DNA of 54,128 nt from positions 1 to 54,128 of the forward strand of contig JANQQM010000147.1 in assembly GCA_028289365.1 (NCBI GenBank). Reading direction: 5' to 3'. The notes below the pieces were generated by a model. It saw only the letters and a program-made list of their open reading frames with translations. It did no database searches and was not told the DNA's origin. Within the stretch, counting starts at the first letter, position 1. Each line of letters begins with the position of its first letter. Shown here in pieces: positions 41,575-49,837 of this stretch. Position numbers and translations under genes: made by a program. The stretch is from Salaquimonas sp. GTDB taxonomy: Bacteria; Pseudomonadota; Alphaproteobacteria; Rhizobiales; Rhizobiaceae.

Positions 41575-43566
41575 ATGCCATTGAGATTGTTCGGCGGATT
41601 TCATCTTTCAGATAACGCAGGTAAGCCTGTCGACCTTCCAACACGACAAACCGGACTGGTACTTGCGGGTCTTGCTCTTTCCGGGCGCAATGGAATTTCG
41701 CGCAATATGTTGGCGAGCTGGATTTGGCCAGATCGCGGTGACTCTCAATCACGATCGAGTTTGCGACAGGCTTTGGCCGCAATTCGAAAAGCACTTCCAA
41801 ATTCCTTTCAGAAAGGCGCCATTGCTGGAAAGGCCGATCATCTTCAATTGGTTTGTGATGTTTCGGATATTGACATATTTGCCTTCGAAAAAGCGGCGCA
41901 TTCAAATGATCCGGCAGATCATCTCAAAGCGCTTTCACTTTGTTCCGGTCCTTTGCTTGACGGCATCAACCTGACCGAACCACTCGAACAGTTGGTGTTA
42001 CCACAACGCGAACACTTTCGTAGTATTGCACTAAAGCTTATCGACACGCTTAGCCAAGACGCAGAAATTGCCAGGGCGCAGGCTCAAACAATTGAGGCAA
42101 TATCGGCCATCATTTTGCAGTCTGACCCAGCTGCCGAGAGCGCCCACCGCGGACTAATTCGCATAAGGCTTTCACAGGGCCAAATTGCCGAGGCTCAACG
42201 TCAGCTGGAAATATGCCGCAATGCAGTAAAGGAGACATATGGCACCGATCCAGCAGTCGAAACGTTGGCACTTCTGGAAGCGACATCAAAACACGCTACG
42301 GGGCGAAAGCGTGATTCATCGTTGATCAACAATGCAGACAAATCGTCGAATCTTTTTTCGAACCCCGCATTGTTGGTCATGGAGTTTGAAAATTTGAGCG
42401 GTGATCCGAACAAACGCTATTTTGCGCGCGGTATCGCCGATGATATTGCGATTGCGCTCGCATATTGGCGCTGGTTCCCAGTGATCAGCCCAAACGCAGT
42501 TTCCATCGGGTCTGGAAAACCACTCGATATCCGTGATGCTGCTGACCAGGTTGATGCACAATATGTTCTGACAGGTTCAGTTCGCCATTCTAGCAGTCAA
42601 GCCAGGATAAGTGTTCAACTAACCGAAGCATCAACGGGTCGCACGCTTTGGTCGGAACGGTTTGACCGGGAAATGAACGATGTTTTCACGGTTCAAGATG
42701 AAATAAGTGAAAATGTCGTTGCTCGCGTAGAACCCCATCTGCAGGCAGCTGAAGTTGAACGACTTGTATACAAACGGGCAGACAAATTTACCGCATGGGA
42801 CTATCTGCTACAGGCAACACAAGCCGATCTTGACGGTGGGCCGGGTTACGGTACGCAGGAAGCCAATCTAAAGGTACGAGCACTTCTTCAAAAGGTGTTT
42901 GATGCAGGCTCTCCGCCTGCAACAGCATTTGCAATGCTGGCGAGATCCCACTGGAAAGACGCGATCATGGGGTGGAGCGGCGACCGAGAGTATTCGCTTC
43001 GGCAGGCTTTGGATGTTTCCGGTGAAGGGATAAGAACCGATCCAAACGATTGGACTTGTCGAGGTATACATGGGCTTGCCTATCTCTTTGGATACCACAA
43101 AGCAGATGTTGCGATTGAGCATGCTCGGGAAGCTGTACGATTGAACCCAAGCGCCCCATTGGCGCGACATTGTTTTGGATGCGCCCTCGAATTCAATGGC
43201 TATCCTGACCAAGCGTTAGAACACCTTAATAGCGTCTTTCGACTTGACCCAAACTTTGCCGGCAAAGCCGCAGTGACCGCTGATATAACGATGTGTCACC
43301 TGGTGTTAAAACAGTTTCCTGAAGCGGCCCAATGGGCAGCAAGATGTCGGGCGTTAGCACCGGAATATGTCCGTGGATTGCATCGGGTTGTCGCTGCATT
43401 AGCATTCGCAGACCGCCTCGAGGAAGCAAGTGACGCCTTGGCAGAATTGTTGAGGTTGCAGCCCGACTTGTCGGTAGATTACATTGAGCACACATATCCG
43501 TTTGTTGATCCTTCATATCGCCAGGTCTTGATTGAGGGGCTGCGTCGCGCTGGTTGGAATGCTTGA
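41575..43566 (+). CDS. SARP-type regulator with TolB-like and TPR domains
   Basis: A 663-residue multidomain protein. Residues about 1-90 form an OmpR-like winged helix of the SARP type (RLFGGFHLSDNAGKPVDLPT, then SRSSLRQALAAIRKAL), residues about 95-235 the bacterial transcriptional activation domain with helical repeats. From about 263 a TolB-like domain follows (ALLVMEFENLSGDPNKRYF, then YVLTGSVRHSSSQARISVQL and GRTLWSERFDREM), and TPR-like repeats run from about 390 to the end. It probably binds DNA and responds through its C-terminal part. The ATG at 41575 lacks a clear ribosome site; a TTG at 41569 is the alternative. The partial cyclase at 52938 has the same C-terminal plan. Confidence 0.8.
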   Translation: MPLRLFGGFHLSDNAGKPVDLPTRQTGLVLAGLALSGRNGISRNMLASWIWPDRGDSQSRSSLRQALAAIRKALPNSFQKGAIAGKADHLQLVCDVSDIDIFAFEKAAHSNDPADHLKALSLCSGPLLDGINLTEPLEQLVLPQREHFRSIALKLIDTLSQDAEIARAQAQTIEAISAIILQSDPAAESAHRGLIRIRLSQGQIAEAQRQLEICRNAVKETYGTDPAVETLALLEATSKHATGRKRDSSLINNADKSSNLFSNPALLVMEFENLSGDPNKRYFARGIADDIAIALAYWRWFPVISPNAVSIGSGKPLDIRDAADQVDAQYVLTGSVRHSSSQARISVQLTEASTGRTLWSERFDREMNDVFTVQDEISENVVARVEPHLQAAEVERLVYKRADKFTAWDYLLQATQADLDGGPGYGTQEANLKVRALLQKVFDAGSPPATAFAMLARSHWKDAIMGWSGDREYSLRQALDVSGEGIRTDPNDWTCRGIHGLAYLFGYHKADVAIEHAREAVRLNPSAPLARHCFGCALEFNGYPDQALEHLNSVFRLDPNFAGKAAVTADITMCHLVLKQFPEAAQWAARCRALAPEYVRGLHRVVAALAFADRLEEASDALAELLRLQPDLSVDYIEHTYPFVDPSYRQVLIEGLRRAGWNA

Positions 43567-43696
43567 CTTGGAGTTGGCACTCAGGACGAAGCGCTCGAAC
43601 AAAATAGAGCCACAATACCAAATGCGATTCAGGTCATATGAGACCCCTGGGGTTTGCTGCGTGCCAAAAACAGACCCAGCTTGCGTGATGCCGCAC

Positions 43697-44089
43697 CTAT
43701 TGTGCGGATTTCAATAGTTCATCAACTCGCTCTCGGCCAAGCTCAATTCGGCATGAATCTATGGCGATACTTGTGCCAGATCCCCCTCCATATGTTGCGC
43801 CGATATACTCACACTGTTGATCTCTAAAGGAAGTCCATGCGGCTTGCGAGGCGTCCAGGGCCGGTTCTGCAACTTTTCGGTCGGTAACTTGGTCGAGCTC
43901 TTTGGCCGAGGTTCGAGCGATGCCGAGGGCAATCTCGATCGCCTGATCTACTTTGGATAGCGCTTCGGCAACACAATTTCCAATCTCGACCTGGTTGCTG
44001 TTTTCGCTGCACTCCAGCGAGGGATCTCCATAGGCGAACGTAGAAGTTCCCAACAGCACTGCGGCCGAAATAAATACCCTGATACTCAA
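43697..44089 (-). CDS. LprI-like (DUF1311) secreted lysozyme-inhibitor-family protein
   Basis: A 130-residue exported protein. A signal peptide (VFISAAVLLGTSTFAYG) precedes a mature part with four cysteines in the family pattern: LECSENSNQVEIGNCVAEAL and later TSFRDQQCEYIGATYGGGSG and IDSCRIEL. LprI-type proteins can inhibit lysozyme in some bacteria, but most members are untested. I start at a TTG at 44089 because AAGGA lies 8 nt upstream; the TTG at 44125 lacks a ribosome site and no ATG exists. It is convergent with the SARP regulator gene. Confidence 0.75.
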   Translation of the reverse strand: MSIRVFISAAVLLGTSTFAYGDPSLECSENSNQVEIGNCVAEALSKVDQAIEIALGIARTSAKELDQVTDRKVAEPALDASQAAWTSFRDQQCEYIGATYGGGSGTSIAIDSCRIELGRERVDELLKSAQ

Positions 44090-44184
44090 CTGAAAGATCC
44101 TTCTAAATATCGATATCGACGACAATAACTCGTCGCAAGTTTATTCCGAAATAAATCAACAAACGCAATCTTGGCAAATAGATT

Positions 44185-44310
44185 CAATGTCCGCTTTGGT
44201 CCAAAAGCTGCCGCGATCACGGCGTTCTGTGAATGTCTGAAATAGACCCGAAAGAAGACATCATTCGAATATGCAAATTATGACTGCAATTGGCCCAATG
44301 TGGACATTCG
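44185..44310. repeat. Dispersed inverted repeat, copy 5 (longest)
   Basis: About 126 nt. Left end AATGTCCGCTTTGGTCCA and right end TGGCCCAATGTGGACATT are inverted repeats with 15 of 18 matches. A second internal start GAATGTCTG at 44231 matches copy 2. It lies between the LprI-like and TetR genes. Confidence 0.7.
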
Positions 44311-44332
44311 ACTGGTAGCCATTTTGTGTGGC

Positions 44333-44893
44333 CTACCTGCTCGAAAGCAAGTTCAATCTTAGTTTTCGCATTCGTGCGCGTTTGCGAGGTGATGCGCTAT
44401 GGAAAGTTGCACTTTCCCAGGTGTGGTAACAAACGTACAACATCGTCCGCATTTCAAGTTCTTCGCCTTTAAAGCCCATTTCGCTAAAGATTCTGCGCAA
44501 GAATTTCATCCGAACTTCAATCACGCGATCAACCGCGTCCTGCGCCATTTCATCGTATTTTGCCCAAGATCGAATTGCGAGGTCATACTTTCCGAGGTCT
44601 TGCTCTTCGATCATTCTTGTCACCCGCTCAAGGCGTACTTTTGGATCGCCGGCATGAAGCAGAGGATTTGTGGTCACAATTTCGGTGTATTCATGGAACC
44701 AGTAATCCAGCAGGTGGCCATATAGATCCTGTCTGTCTTTGAAATGCCAATAGAACCCACTTCTTGCGACCGACAGATTCTTTGCCAACCGCTCGATACG
44801 AACAGCCTCTATTCCGCCCTTTTCCAATTCTTCCAATGCCACGGCCAGCCATTGTTCCTTGCTGACACGTCCGACTCGTCTTGGTCTGGGCAT
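44333..44893 (-). CDS. TetR-family transcriptional regulator
   Basis: A 186-residue TetR-type repressor. The N-terminal helix-turn-helix spans about residues 13-58 (LEELEKGGIEAVRIERLAKN, recognition helix around SVARSGFYWHFKDRQDLY). The rest is the helical ligand-binding domain. It is divergent from the exported metallo-hydrolase gene, and two tandem palindromes lie between them, so it very likely represses that gene and itself until a small ligand releases it. The ATG at 44893 is chosen; GGAG stands 11 nt upstream, slightly far. The ligand is unknown. Confidence 0.88.
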   Translation of the reverse strand: MPRPRRVGRVSKEQWLAVALEELEKGGIEAVRIERLAKNLSVARSGFYWHFKDRQDLYGHLLDYWFHEYTEIVTTNPLLHAGDPKVRLERVTRMIEEQDLGKYDLAIRSWAKYDEMAQDAVDRVIEVRMKFLRRIFSEMGFKGEELEMRTMLYVCYHTWESATFHSASPRKRARMRKLRLNLLSSR

Positions 44894-44916
44894 GGCGCGC
44901 ACTTCTCCTTGCAAAC

Positions 44917-44954
44917 TAGACAGTAATGTCTATAATTTTAGACAGTACTGTCTA
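44917..44954. promoter_or_regulatory. Tandem palindromic operators between tetR-type and metallo-hydrolase genes
   Basis: TAGACAGTAATGTCTA (44917-44932) and TAGACAGTACTGTCTA (44939-44954) are 16-bp palindromes, the second perfect, the first with one central mismatch. They are spaced 22 bp start to start, two turns of the helix. A TATAAT lies between them (44931-44936), so bound repressor would cover a -10 box. The TetR protein is the obvious binder; this is inferred. Confidence 0.8.
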
Positions 44955-44987
44955 TAAATCATTAGAAAAATAAGGGAGGTCGGTACT

Positions 44988-46268
44988 ATGCGCAATATCA
45001 ATCACTACAAAACAATGTTAACTGGTGCAGCACTTGGCGTAACGGCGCTACTAGTCTTGCAGCATGCTCCAAACGCTTTTGTCGATTCATCAGAAGCAGC
45101 CGGCGGTATGGTCCCCGGACCGAACGCAAAGGCTCCTGATCGATATGTTTATTATCCTGGAACTGAAGTCTTGGATGAAGACGAGGTACGTGTTGTTGCT
45201 TGCGGGACGGGCATGCCGGATCAGCGGCGAGGTCAAGCCGCAGCATGCTTTCTGTTTGAGTTTGGCAATGGTGAGAAGTTTATCTTTGATATTGGCACCG
45301 GGGCCATGCGCAACCTAAACGCACTTATGATCCCGCCCGAGTTTCTGACCAAGGTCTTCATTAGCCACTTGCACACAGACCATTGGGGTGATCTTGATGG
45401 GCTCTGGGCAGGTGGCTGGACTGCTGGACGACCCGTGCCACTAGAGATATGGGGACCGAGTGGTCAAACGCCGGAAATGGGCACCGCCTATGCCGTTGAT
45501 GGCTTCATGCGCGCCTTCAACTGGGATTTCCAGACTCGACAGTTCAAGATCACGCCGATCCCGGGTCAGATCACTGTTCACGAGTTCGACTACAAGCAGA
45601 TAAACGAGATTGTCTATGATGATGGTGAGATTGTAGTGCGTTCGATTCCAGCAATTCACACCGGTGATGGGCCGGTGAGCTATATAATCGAATATGCCGA
45701 CCTGAAACTCGTATTCGGGGGTGATACCGCTCCCAATAAGTGGTTCGTCGAGCATACTAAGGACGCAGACTTTGTCATCCATGAAGCGTTCGCCGGTCCA
45801 GAATATTTCAAGAAGGACTATGGCCAGCCTGCACAGCTTGCCTGGCGGGCGTGTTGCGAGTTTCATTCATCTGGTCCGGCCTTCGGCAAGGTCATGAGCG
45901 AAATCAGTCCTAGACACGCGGTGGCATATCATACCATGGAGGAAGCCCATCAGCAGCTGCTGCTCGATATTCGTTCTACGTATGACGGTCCGCTGTCGGT
46001 TGCGATGGATATGATGACTTGGAACATTTCCAAGGATGGCGTGATCGAGCGCATGGCGGTCTCACCAGACCGCGCCAGCGCCGTTCCAGGGCCAACACCG
46101 CAACCGGGTCCAGATTCGAGCGTTCCCAATCCAATGAGCGAGTTTACTTATTCGGGCGAATGGGGACCGGGTTTTAATGCGCAGAACGACATGCTTGATG
46201 AGTTCTCAAAAGAGAACGATCTGAAGGACGTGGATTGGCGTCCAAGCAAGGCTTGGTATAAGCCATAA
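44988..46268 (+). CDS. Exported metallo-beta-lactamase-fold hydrolase
   Basis: A 426-residue MBL-fold enzyme. Residues about 9-27 form a hydrophobic export segment. The zinc motif H-L-H-T-D-H is at 127-132 in FISHLHTDHWGDLDGLW; later ligands are in IPAIHTGDGPVSY (His), VFGGDTAPN (Asp) and AVAYHTMEEAHQQ (His). The C-terminus after about 350 is an extra proline-rich extension. GGGAGG precedes the ATG. This sequence group is sometimes labelled GntH after a guanitoxin gene; nothing else of that pathway is here, so I give only the fold. It is controlled by the adjacent TetR regulator. Substrate unknown. Confidence 0.87.
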   Translation: MRNINHYKTMLTGAALGVTALLVLQHAPNAFVDSSEAAGGMVPGPNAKAPDRYVYYPGTEVLDEDEVRVVACGTGMPDQRRGQAAACFLFEFGNGEKFIFDIGTGAMRNLNALMIPPEFLTKVFISHLHTDHWGDLDGLWAGGWTAGRPVPLEIWGPSGQTPEMGTAYAVDGFMRAFNWDFQTRQFKITPIPGQITVHEFDYKQINEIVYDDGEIVVRSIPAIHTGDGPVSYIIEYADLKLVFGGDTAPNKWFVEHTKDADFVIHEAFAGPEYFKKDYGQPAQLAWRACCEFHSSGPAFGKVMSEISPRHAVAYHTMEEAHQQLLLDIRSTYDGPLSVAMDMMTWNISKDGVIERMAVSPDRASAVPGPTPQPGPDSSVPNPMSEFTYSGEWGPGFNAQNDMLDEFSKENDLKDVDWRPSKAWYKP

Positions 46269-46303
46269 TGCAATTGAGCGGCGGCATTGGGCTTCGATTA
46301 CAG

Positions 46304-46346
46304 TCGGGCATGATGTCGCCTTTTGGCGCATGGCGGACATACCCGA
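46304..46346 (+). repeat. Compact dispersed-repeat copy 6 forming a hairpin after the metallo-hydrolase gene
   Basis: ATGTCGCC and GGCGGACAT pair around a short middle, and TCGGG/CCCGA extends the stem. It lies 36 nt after the stop. It looks like a deleted copy with only the two arms left, and could act as a transcript end. Confidence 0.5.
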
Positions 46347-46467
46347 CTTAAAAAGATATGTCGGCCGTGGGGTAGTGGTGACTGTTTTTGAAGCGATTTG
46401 ATTGCATTGCGAATGGCTGACTGGTAACCCAGCCCGTAGCAATAATACCGCAACAACCGAGCGACAG

Positions 46468-47166
46468 ATGATTGAGGAACCACCCCTAATCACCATTAGG
46501 GAAATCCGAAGACGCCCTAGTCAGAGACAGATAAAAGCGTTTCAGGATGTGTCGACCAGCTTTGTTGTTGACGCGCTTTTAGGCGCTGGTGCACTCAGTC
46601 GTGATATTCAGCCCATAGGCGACGGCCGCGACATAGATTGCAACGTGGTAGGCCCGGCTCTTACAGCTGATAACGGTCCCGCAGACCTACTTGCCCTCCA
46701 TGCCGCGCTCAACTTCATTCAACGAGGCGACGTTGTTGTATCAGCATTTGACAGCTATCAGGGTTGCGCCGCCGCCGGCGACAGTGTCATGGGCATGATT
46801 AGCAATAGCGGTGGGGCTGGTCTCGTTACCGACGGGCCGGTTCGGGATTATTTAGGTATCGTCGAAGTTGGCCTACCAGTATGGTGCACAGGGCTAACCC
46901 CAGCATCTCCATTTCTCAGTGGCCCCGGCAAAGTCGGATTTGCTATCCAGATTGGCGGCCAGCAGGTGGAGAGCGGCGATATGATAATCGCGGACCGGGA
47001 TGGCGTTGTGGTTGTTCCCTTCGATAGAATCGACGAGACTATTGGCAATCTTGAACGGGTAAAAGAGGCCGAAACTGTTCGTGACCGCGCTATCGCCAAT
47101 GGACTGAAAATTCCAATGCATGTAGCCGAATTGCTGGAAAGCAACAGAACGAAGTTCAGCAAATAG
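46468..47166 (+). CDS. RraA-family protein (4-hydroxy-4-methyl-2-oxoglutarate aldolase-like fold)
   Basis: A 232-residue protein of the RraA/HMG-aldolase family. Typical blocks are FVVDALLGAGAL, VGPALTADNGPADLLALHAA, SNSGGAGLVTDGPVRDYLG with Arg126 and Asp127, and GDMIIADRDGVVVVP. Aldolases in this family keep an acidic residue three positions after the R-D pair, but here that position is Gly130, so aldolase activity is doubtful. The ATG at 46468 is likely although its ribosome site is weak; the frame opens at 46402. It follows the metallo-hydrolase by 200 nt on the same strand and may belong to the same pathway. Confidence 0.83.
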   Translation: MIEEPPLITIREIRRRPSQRQIKAFQDVSTSFVVDALLGAGALSRDIQPIGDGRDIDCNVVGPALTADNGPADLLALHAALNFIQRGDVVVSAFDSYQGCAAAGDSVMGMISNSGGAGLVTDGPVRDYLGIVEVGLPVWCTGLTPASPFLSGPGKVGFAIQIGGQQVESGDMIIADRDGVVVVPFDRIDETIGNLERVKEAETVRDRAIANGLKIPMHVAELLESNRTKFSK

Positions 47167-47530
47167 TTTTCGGGTTAATATCAATTACATTTTCCTTCTT
47201 CCATTGTCCTCAGCAATGAGCACGGATAGTTGGTAAAACAATCCTAATTTGCCAAATCCAAAAATAGCTCAATAAAACATACAAACGGAAAATGCCGGTT
47301 TTGGTTTGGGCGCTTATGCCGCCTGATGCGGAACCGTTGCGCATAACGCGCAGCTTTATTTCCTGCAAACACCAGGTCCACGACACGATCATTATGTCTT
47401 AATGGGGCCAAAGATACTGTCTGCGGCAACCCCGACGAATGTACGCTAATGGCCCAAAGCGGACATGTTGCAGGCAACAAACTTCTCTCGGGCCTGGGCC
47501 GGTAGACTACATTCCTGAGCACAGTTTCAA
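47167..47530. other. Intergenic region between RraA-family and cyclase genes
   Basis: No supported gene in 364 nt between two convergent genes. It contains dispersed repeat copy 7 (47393-47466). Nothing else could be interpreted. Confidence 0.5.
47393..47466. repeat. Dispersed inverted repeat, copy 7
   Basis: Left end ATGTCTTAATGGGGCCAAAG, right end TGGCCCAAAGCGGACAT, about 74 nt. The right end matches copies 1, 5, 8 and 9 closely. Confidence 0.6.
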
Positions 47531-48832
47531 CTATGCCAAAGTGAAGATCTCGATGGGCTGACTGACACCTCTTACTTCAACCTGACCAATTTTCTTAAGA
47601 CTGCTCTGTGTTGCTTCATCGACAGTGGTCCCTGAAATCAGGAGTGACGTTCCTTGTTCCTTGTTTAGCGCCTCTAGGCGCGAAGCAAGATTGACCGCTT
47701 CTCCGTAGACCGTATATGTGACCCGTCCTCCGCCTCCGACATTTCCCGCGATCACCGGACCAGTGCTAACACCCACCCGGATACTTAGCTTCTCGCCTGC
47801 GAAGGTTGTTGATTGCACCAACTCCAGCAGGTCGACTGCTGCGTTTATTCCATTTCGTCTGTGCTCCAGATCTTCGGCGGGTACATTAAAGGTTGCGAAA
47901 ACAGCATCTCCGATAAACTGGGTAACGACCCCGTTGTGCTTGCCAATCACTTCAGAAGCAGCTTCAAAATAGTCATTGAAAGTGTCGACAACCGCCTGAG
48001 CTCCTTTTGTTTCAGTTAAATTAGTGAAGCCTGCAACATCTGCTATTAGGACAGTTGCTTCCCGTCCGACTGGTTCCAGCGCCCCTTCCTGCCGGATCAT
48101 CGAATCGGCAACTGCTTTTGGAACAAACCGCCCGAACAATTGCGATATTGCAGCAACGCCCTGTTCAGCTTCCAGCTGACGCCGTACCACGTCCCGTGCA
48201 CGTTGCATGACAATGGCAATCAGCATAGCAACGACAAAGAATACCGTAGCTTCCTGCATGCGCGTACCCGTGGCCACAAAATCTGGGTCAAGAAAGACGG
48301 CAAGGAATTCTTCTGGCGTCGGCTTTACTGGTATGTCATCCCACTCCAAAGTTCGTTCCATGCTTGAGCGGACGTGTATGAAAGCAGCCATCCATCCCGC
48401 TGCCCCGGCCACCCCCGACCAAAGCACCAGGCCAGGCGAGAAACTGAATGCGGCGACTGCCAAAATCAGGAAATAGAATGGAAACACCTGAAATCTAAAG
48501 ATCATCGCATCTGGCAACTGAAGTCCCGGCTCGGCCGGCAGGAATGCTACAGCTCCGCTTAGCAAAACGAAGTCTGTCGTGATGAAAATAAACTTTATCC
48601 AGGGCCGATCATACGATGACCCGATAATTCGGAAATGTAGTAGCCCCAAACCTATGAACAACAAACCGCCTAGGATGAATTCTGGGGCTCTATCAACACC
48701 TCGGGTCGTAACCAACAGAGTGGTGATAAACACGACCGCAACGATTCTGCCCTTGATGGCTAACTTCAATCCCGCTTGCTCGGCGGCGTAGAACATTTGG
48801 TCCGATTGTGATTTTTGGGTATAGCTAATCAT
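47531..48832 (-). CDS. Membrane-bound class III adenylate/guanylate cyclase
   Basis: A 433-residue protein with six membrane helices in the N-terminal half (near 29-44, 51-67, 79-98, 117-131, 134-154, 195-210) and a class III cyclase homology domain from about 255 to 425. Metal-binding aspartates are Asp265 in LIADVAGFT and Asp309 in FIGDAVFATF; VSTGPVIAGNVGGGGRVTYTVYG and EAVNLASRLE follow the family. It should make a cyclic nucleotide, probably cAMP, in response to a membrane signal. Substrate choice is not certain. ATG at 48832 without clear ribosome site. Confidence 0.9.
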   Translation of the reverse strand: MISYTQKSQSDQMFYAAEQAGLKLAIKGRIVAVVFITTLLVTTRGVDRAPEFILGGLLFIGLGLLHFRIIGSSYDRPWIKFIFITTDFVLLSGAVAFLPAEPGLQLPDAMIFRFQVFPFYFLILAVAAFSFSPGLVLWSGVAGAAGWMAAFIHVRSSMERTLEWDDIPVKPTPEEFLAVFLDPDFVATGTRMQEATVFFVVAMLIAIVMQRARDVVRRQLEAEQGVAAISQLFGRFVPKAVADSMIRQEGALEPVGREATVLIADVAGFTNLTETKGAQAVVDTFNDYFEAASEVIGKHNGVVTQFIGDAVFATFNVPAEDLEHRRNGINAAVDLLELVQSTTFAGEKLSIRVGVSTGPVIAGNVGGGGRVTYTVYGEAVNLASRLEALNKEQGTSLLISGTTVDEATQSSLKKIGQVEVRGVSQPIEIFTLA

Positions 48833-48879
48833 GACGCTAGTTATCGCGCGTAAAATCCAAGTTTTAAATCACAATGTTG

Positions 48880-49149
48880 CTATACGTTTTCGCGAAGATG
48901 GAGTTTGAAATGATCCCCATCCTTCAAGTGCTGATTACCGTAGAAAAAGTTTCGGAAGAACAGGTCCGCGCAATAGCACTCAGACATGGAAGCAAAATTG
49001 TAGGTCCAATACTCGAGTAGTGTCGGGCAAGGAGCGAGGTAGCGTTCACCAAATTCTTCGAACAGTGCTCCATCAGGGAATTTGAACGGCACGAATTGGC
49101 ACTTAGCGGGCGCCAACATCTCTGGTCTCGATGTCTGATTGGAGTTCAC
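48880..49149 (-). CDS. Hypothetical small Cys/aromatic-rich protein
   Basis: An 89-residue open frame from a GTG at 49149; an ATG at 49119 would give 79 residues. The composition is protein-like, with charged ends, AKCQFVPFKFPDGALFEEFG and YNFASMSECYCADLFFRNFF, and the frame is closed by an upstream stop, so it is not the tail of a larger gene here. No family is recognised. The three closely spaced cysteines and many aromatics are unusual. It lies just upstream of the membrane cyclase on the same strand. Confidence 0.4.
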   Translation of the reverse strand: MNSNQTSRPEMLAPAKCQFVPFKFPDGALFEEFGERYLAPCPTLLEYWTYNFASMSECYCADLFFRNFFYGNQHLKDGDHFKLHLRENV

Positions 49150-49307
49150 CTGCTGTCACTTAGCCTTAGGATCATTGTAGGCTACATGCGATTAGATTTG
49201 GCATTAGTCTCGGGTTGCTGCCATTATAGAAGCTGCTGACGGTCGCTATCAATCGACGATATGCGGACGTGACCTTCCACAAAAGACTTTCTAAGGTGGA
49301 GATCAAA

Positions 49308-49604
49308 ATGATCTATCTTGTTGCGACTCTAAAAATCGAGCCAGGTTCGAAGGATAAAGTTCTTGCTGCAGCGCGACCTTGCATTGCTGCCACGCGAGAG
49401 GAAAAAGGATGTATTTCTTATGATCTGCACCAGAGCCTGACGGATGAAAATACGCTTGTATTCGTAGAACGTTGGGAAAATCGAGAAGCGCTTGACGGTC
49501 ATTTCAAGCAGCCTCATATGCTGGCATGGCGTGAAGCCGGCGGGCCGTATTTCCTAGATCGTAAAATAGAGATCATAAACCCTGACACAGTCGATAATTT
49601 GTAA
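49308..49604 (+). CDS. YgiN-type antibiotic biosynthesis monooxygenase-family protein
   Basis: A 98-residue ferredoxin-like ABM-domain protein. It begins MIYLVATLKIEPGSKDKVLA and has the family blocks REEKGCISYDLHQSL, FVERWENREALDGHF and a final strand ending in EIINP. ABM proteins are dimeric; some oxygenate quinols or polyketides without cofactor, but many are untested. The ATG at 49308 has GGAG 7 nt upstream. It is convergent with the amidohydrolase gene. Confidence 0.85.
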   Translation: MIYLVATLKIEPGSKDKVLAAARPCIAATREEKGCISYDLHQSLTDENTLVFVERWENREALDGHFKQPHMLAWREAGGPYFLDRKIEIINPDTVDNL

Positions 49605-49679
49605 TTAGGAAATCAAAACTTTTCGGTTAGCAAAGGACCGTTACTGGCACCTATCGGATGTGTGAAATCAATTGCCAAG

Positions 49680-49711
49680 ATGTCCTTTTTACTGGCCCAA
49701 AGTGGACATAG
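49680..49711. repeat. Compact dispersed-repeat copy 8
   Basis: ATGTCCTTTTTACT is followed directly by GGCCCAAAGTGGACAT, so only the two arms remain, as in copy 6. It lies 75 nt downstream of the YgiN-type gene and could form a hairpin there. Confidence 0.55.
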
Positions 49712-49837
49712 GTCTTATTTTTCCGAGGCTAGAATATATCTAGGACCGAAACTGATTTTCAGAATTCCAAATACCTGCGACAATTTCATTTGCCATTCGA
49801 AAATATGCCTCGGCAGACGTTCGCCCAAAACAAAGGC

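Noticed and set aside
44988-46268. Guanitoxin biosynthesis enzyme (GntH)
   Set aside because: Proteins of this group are sometimes labelled so, but no other gene of that pathway is present, so only the metallo-beta-lactamase fold is supported.
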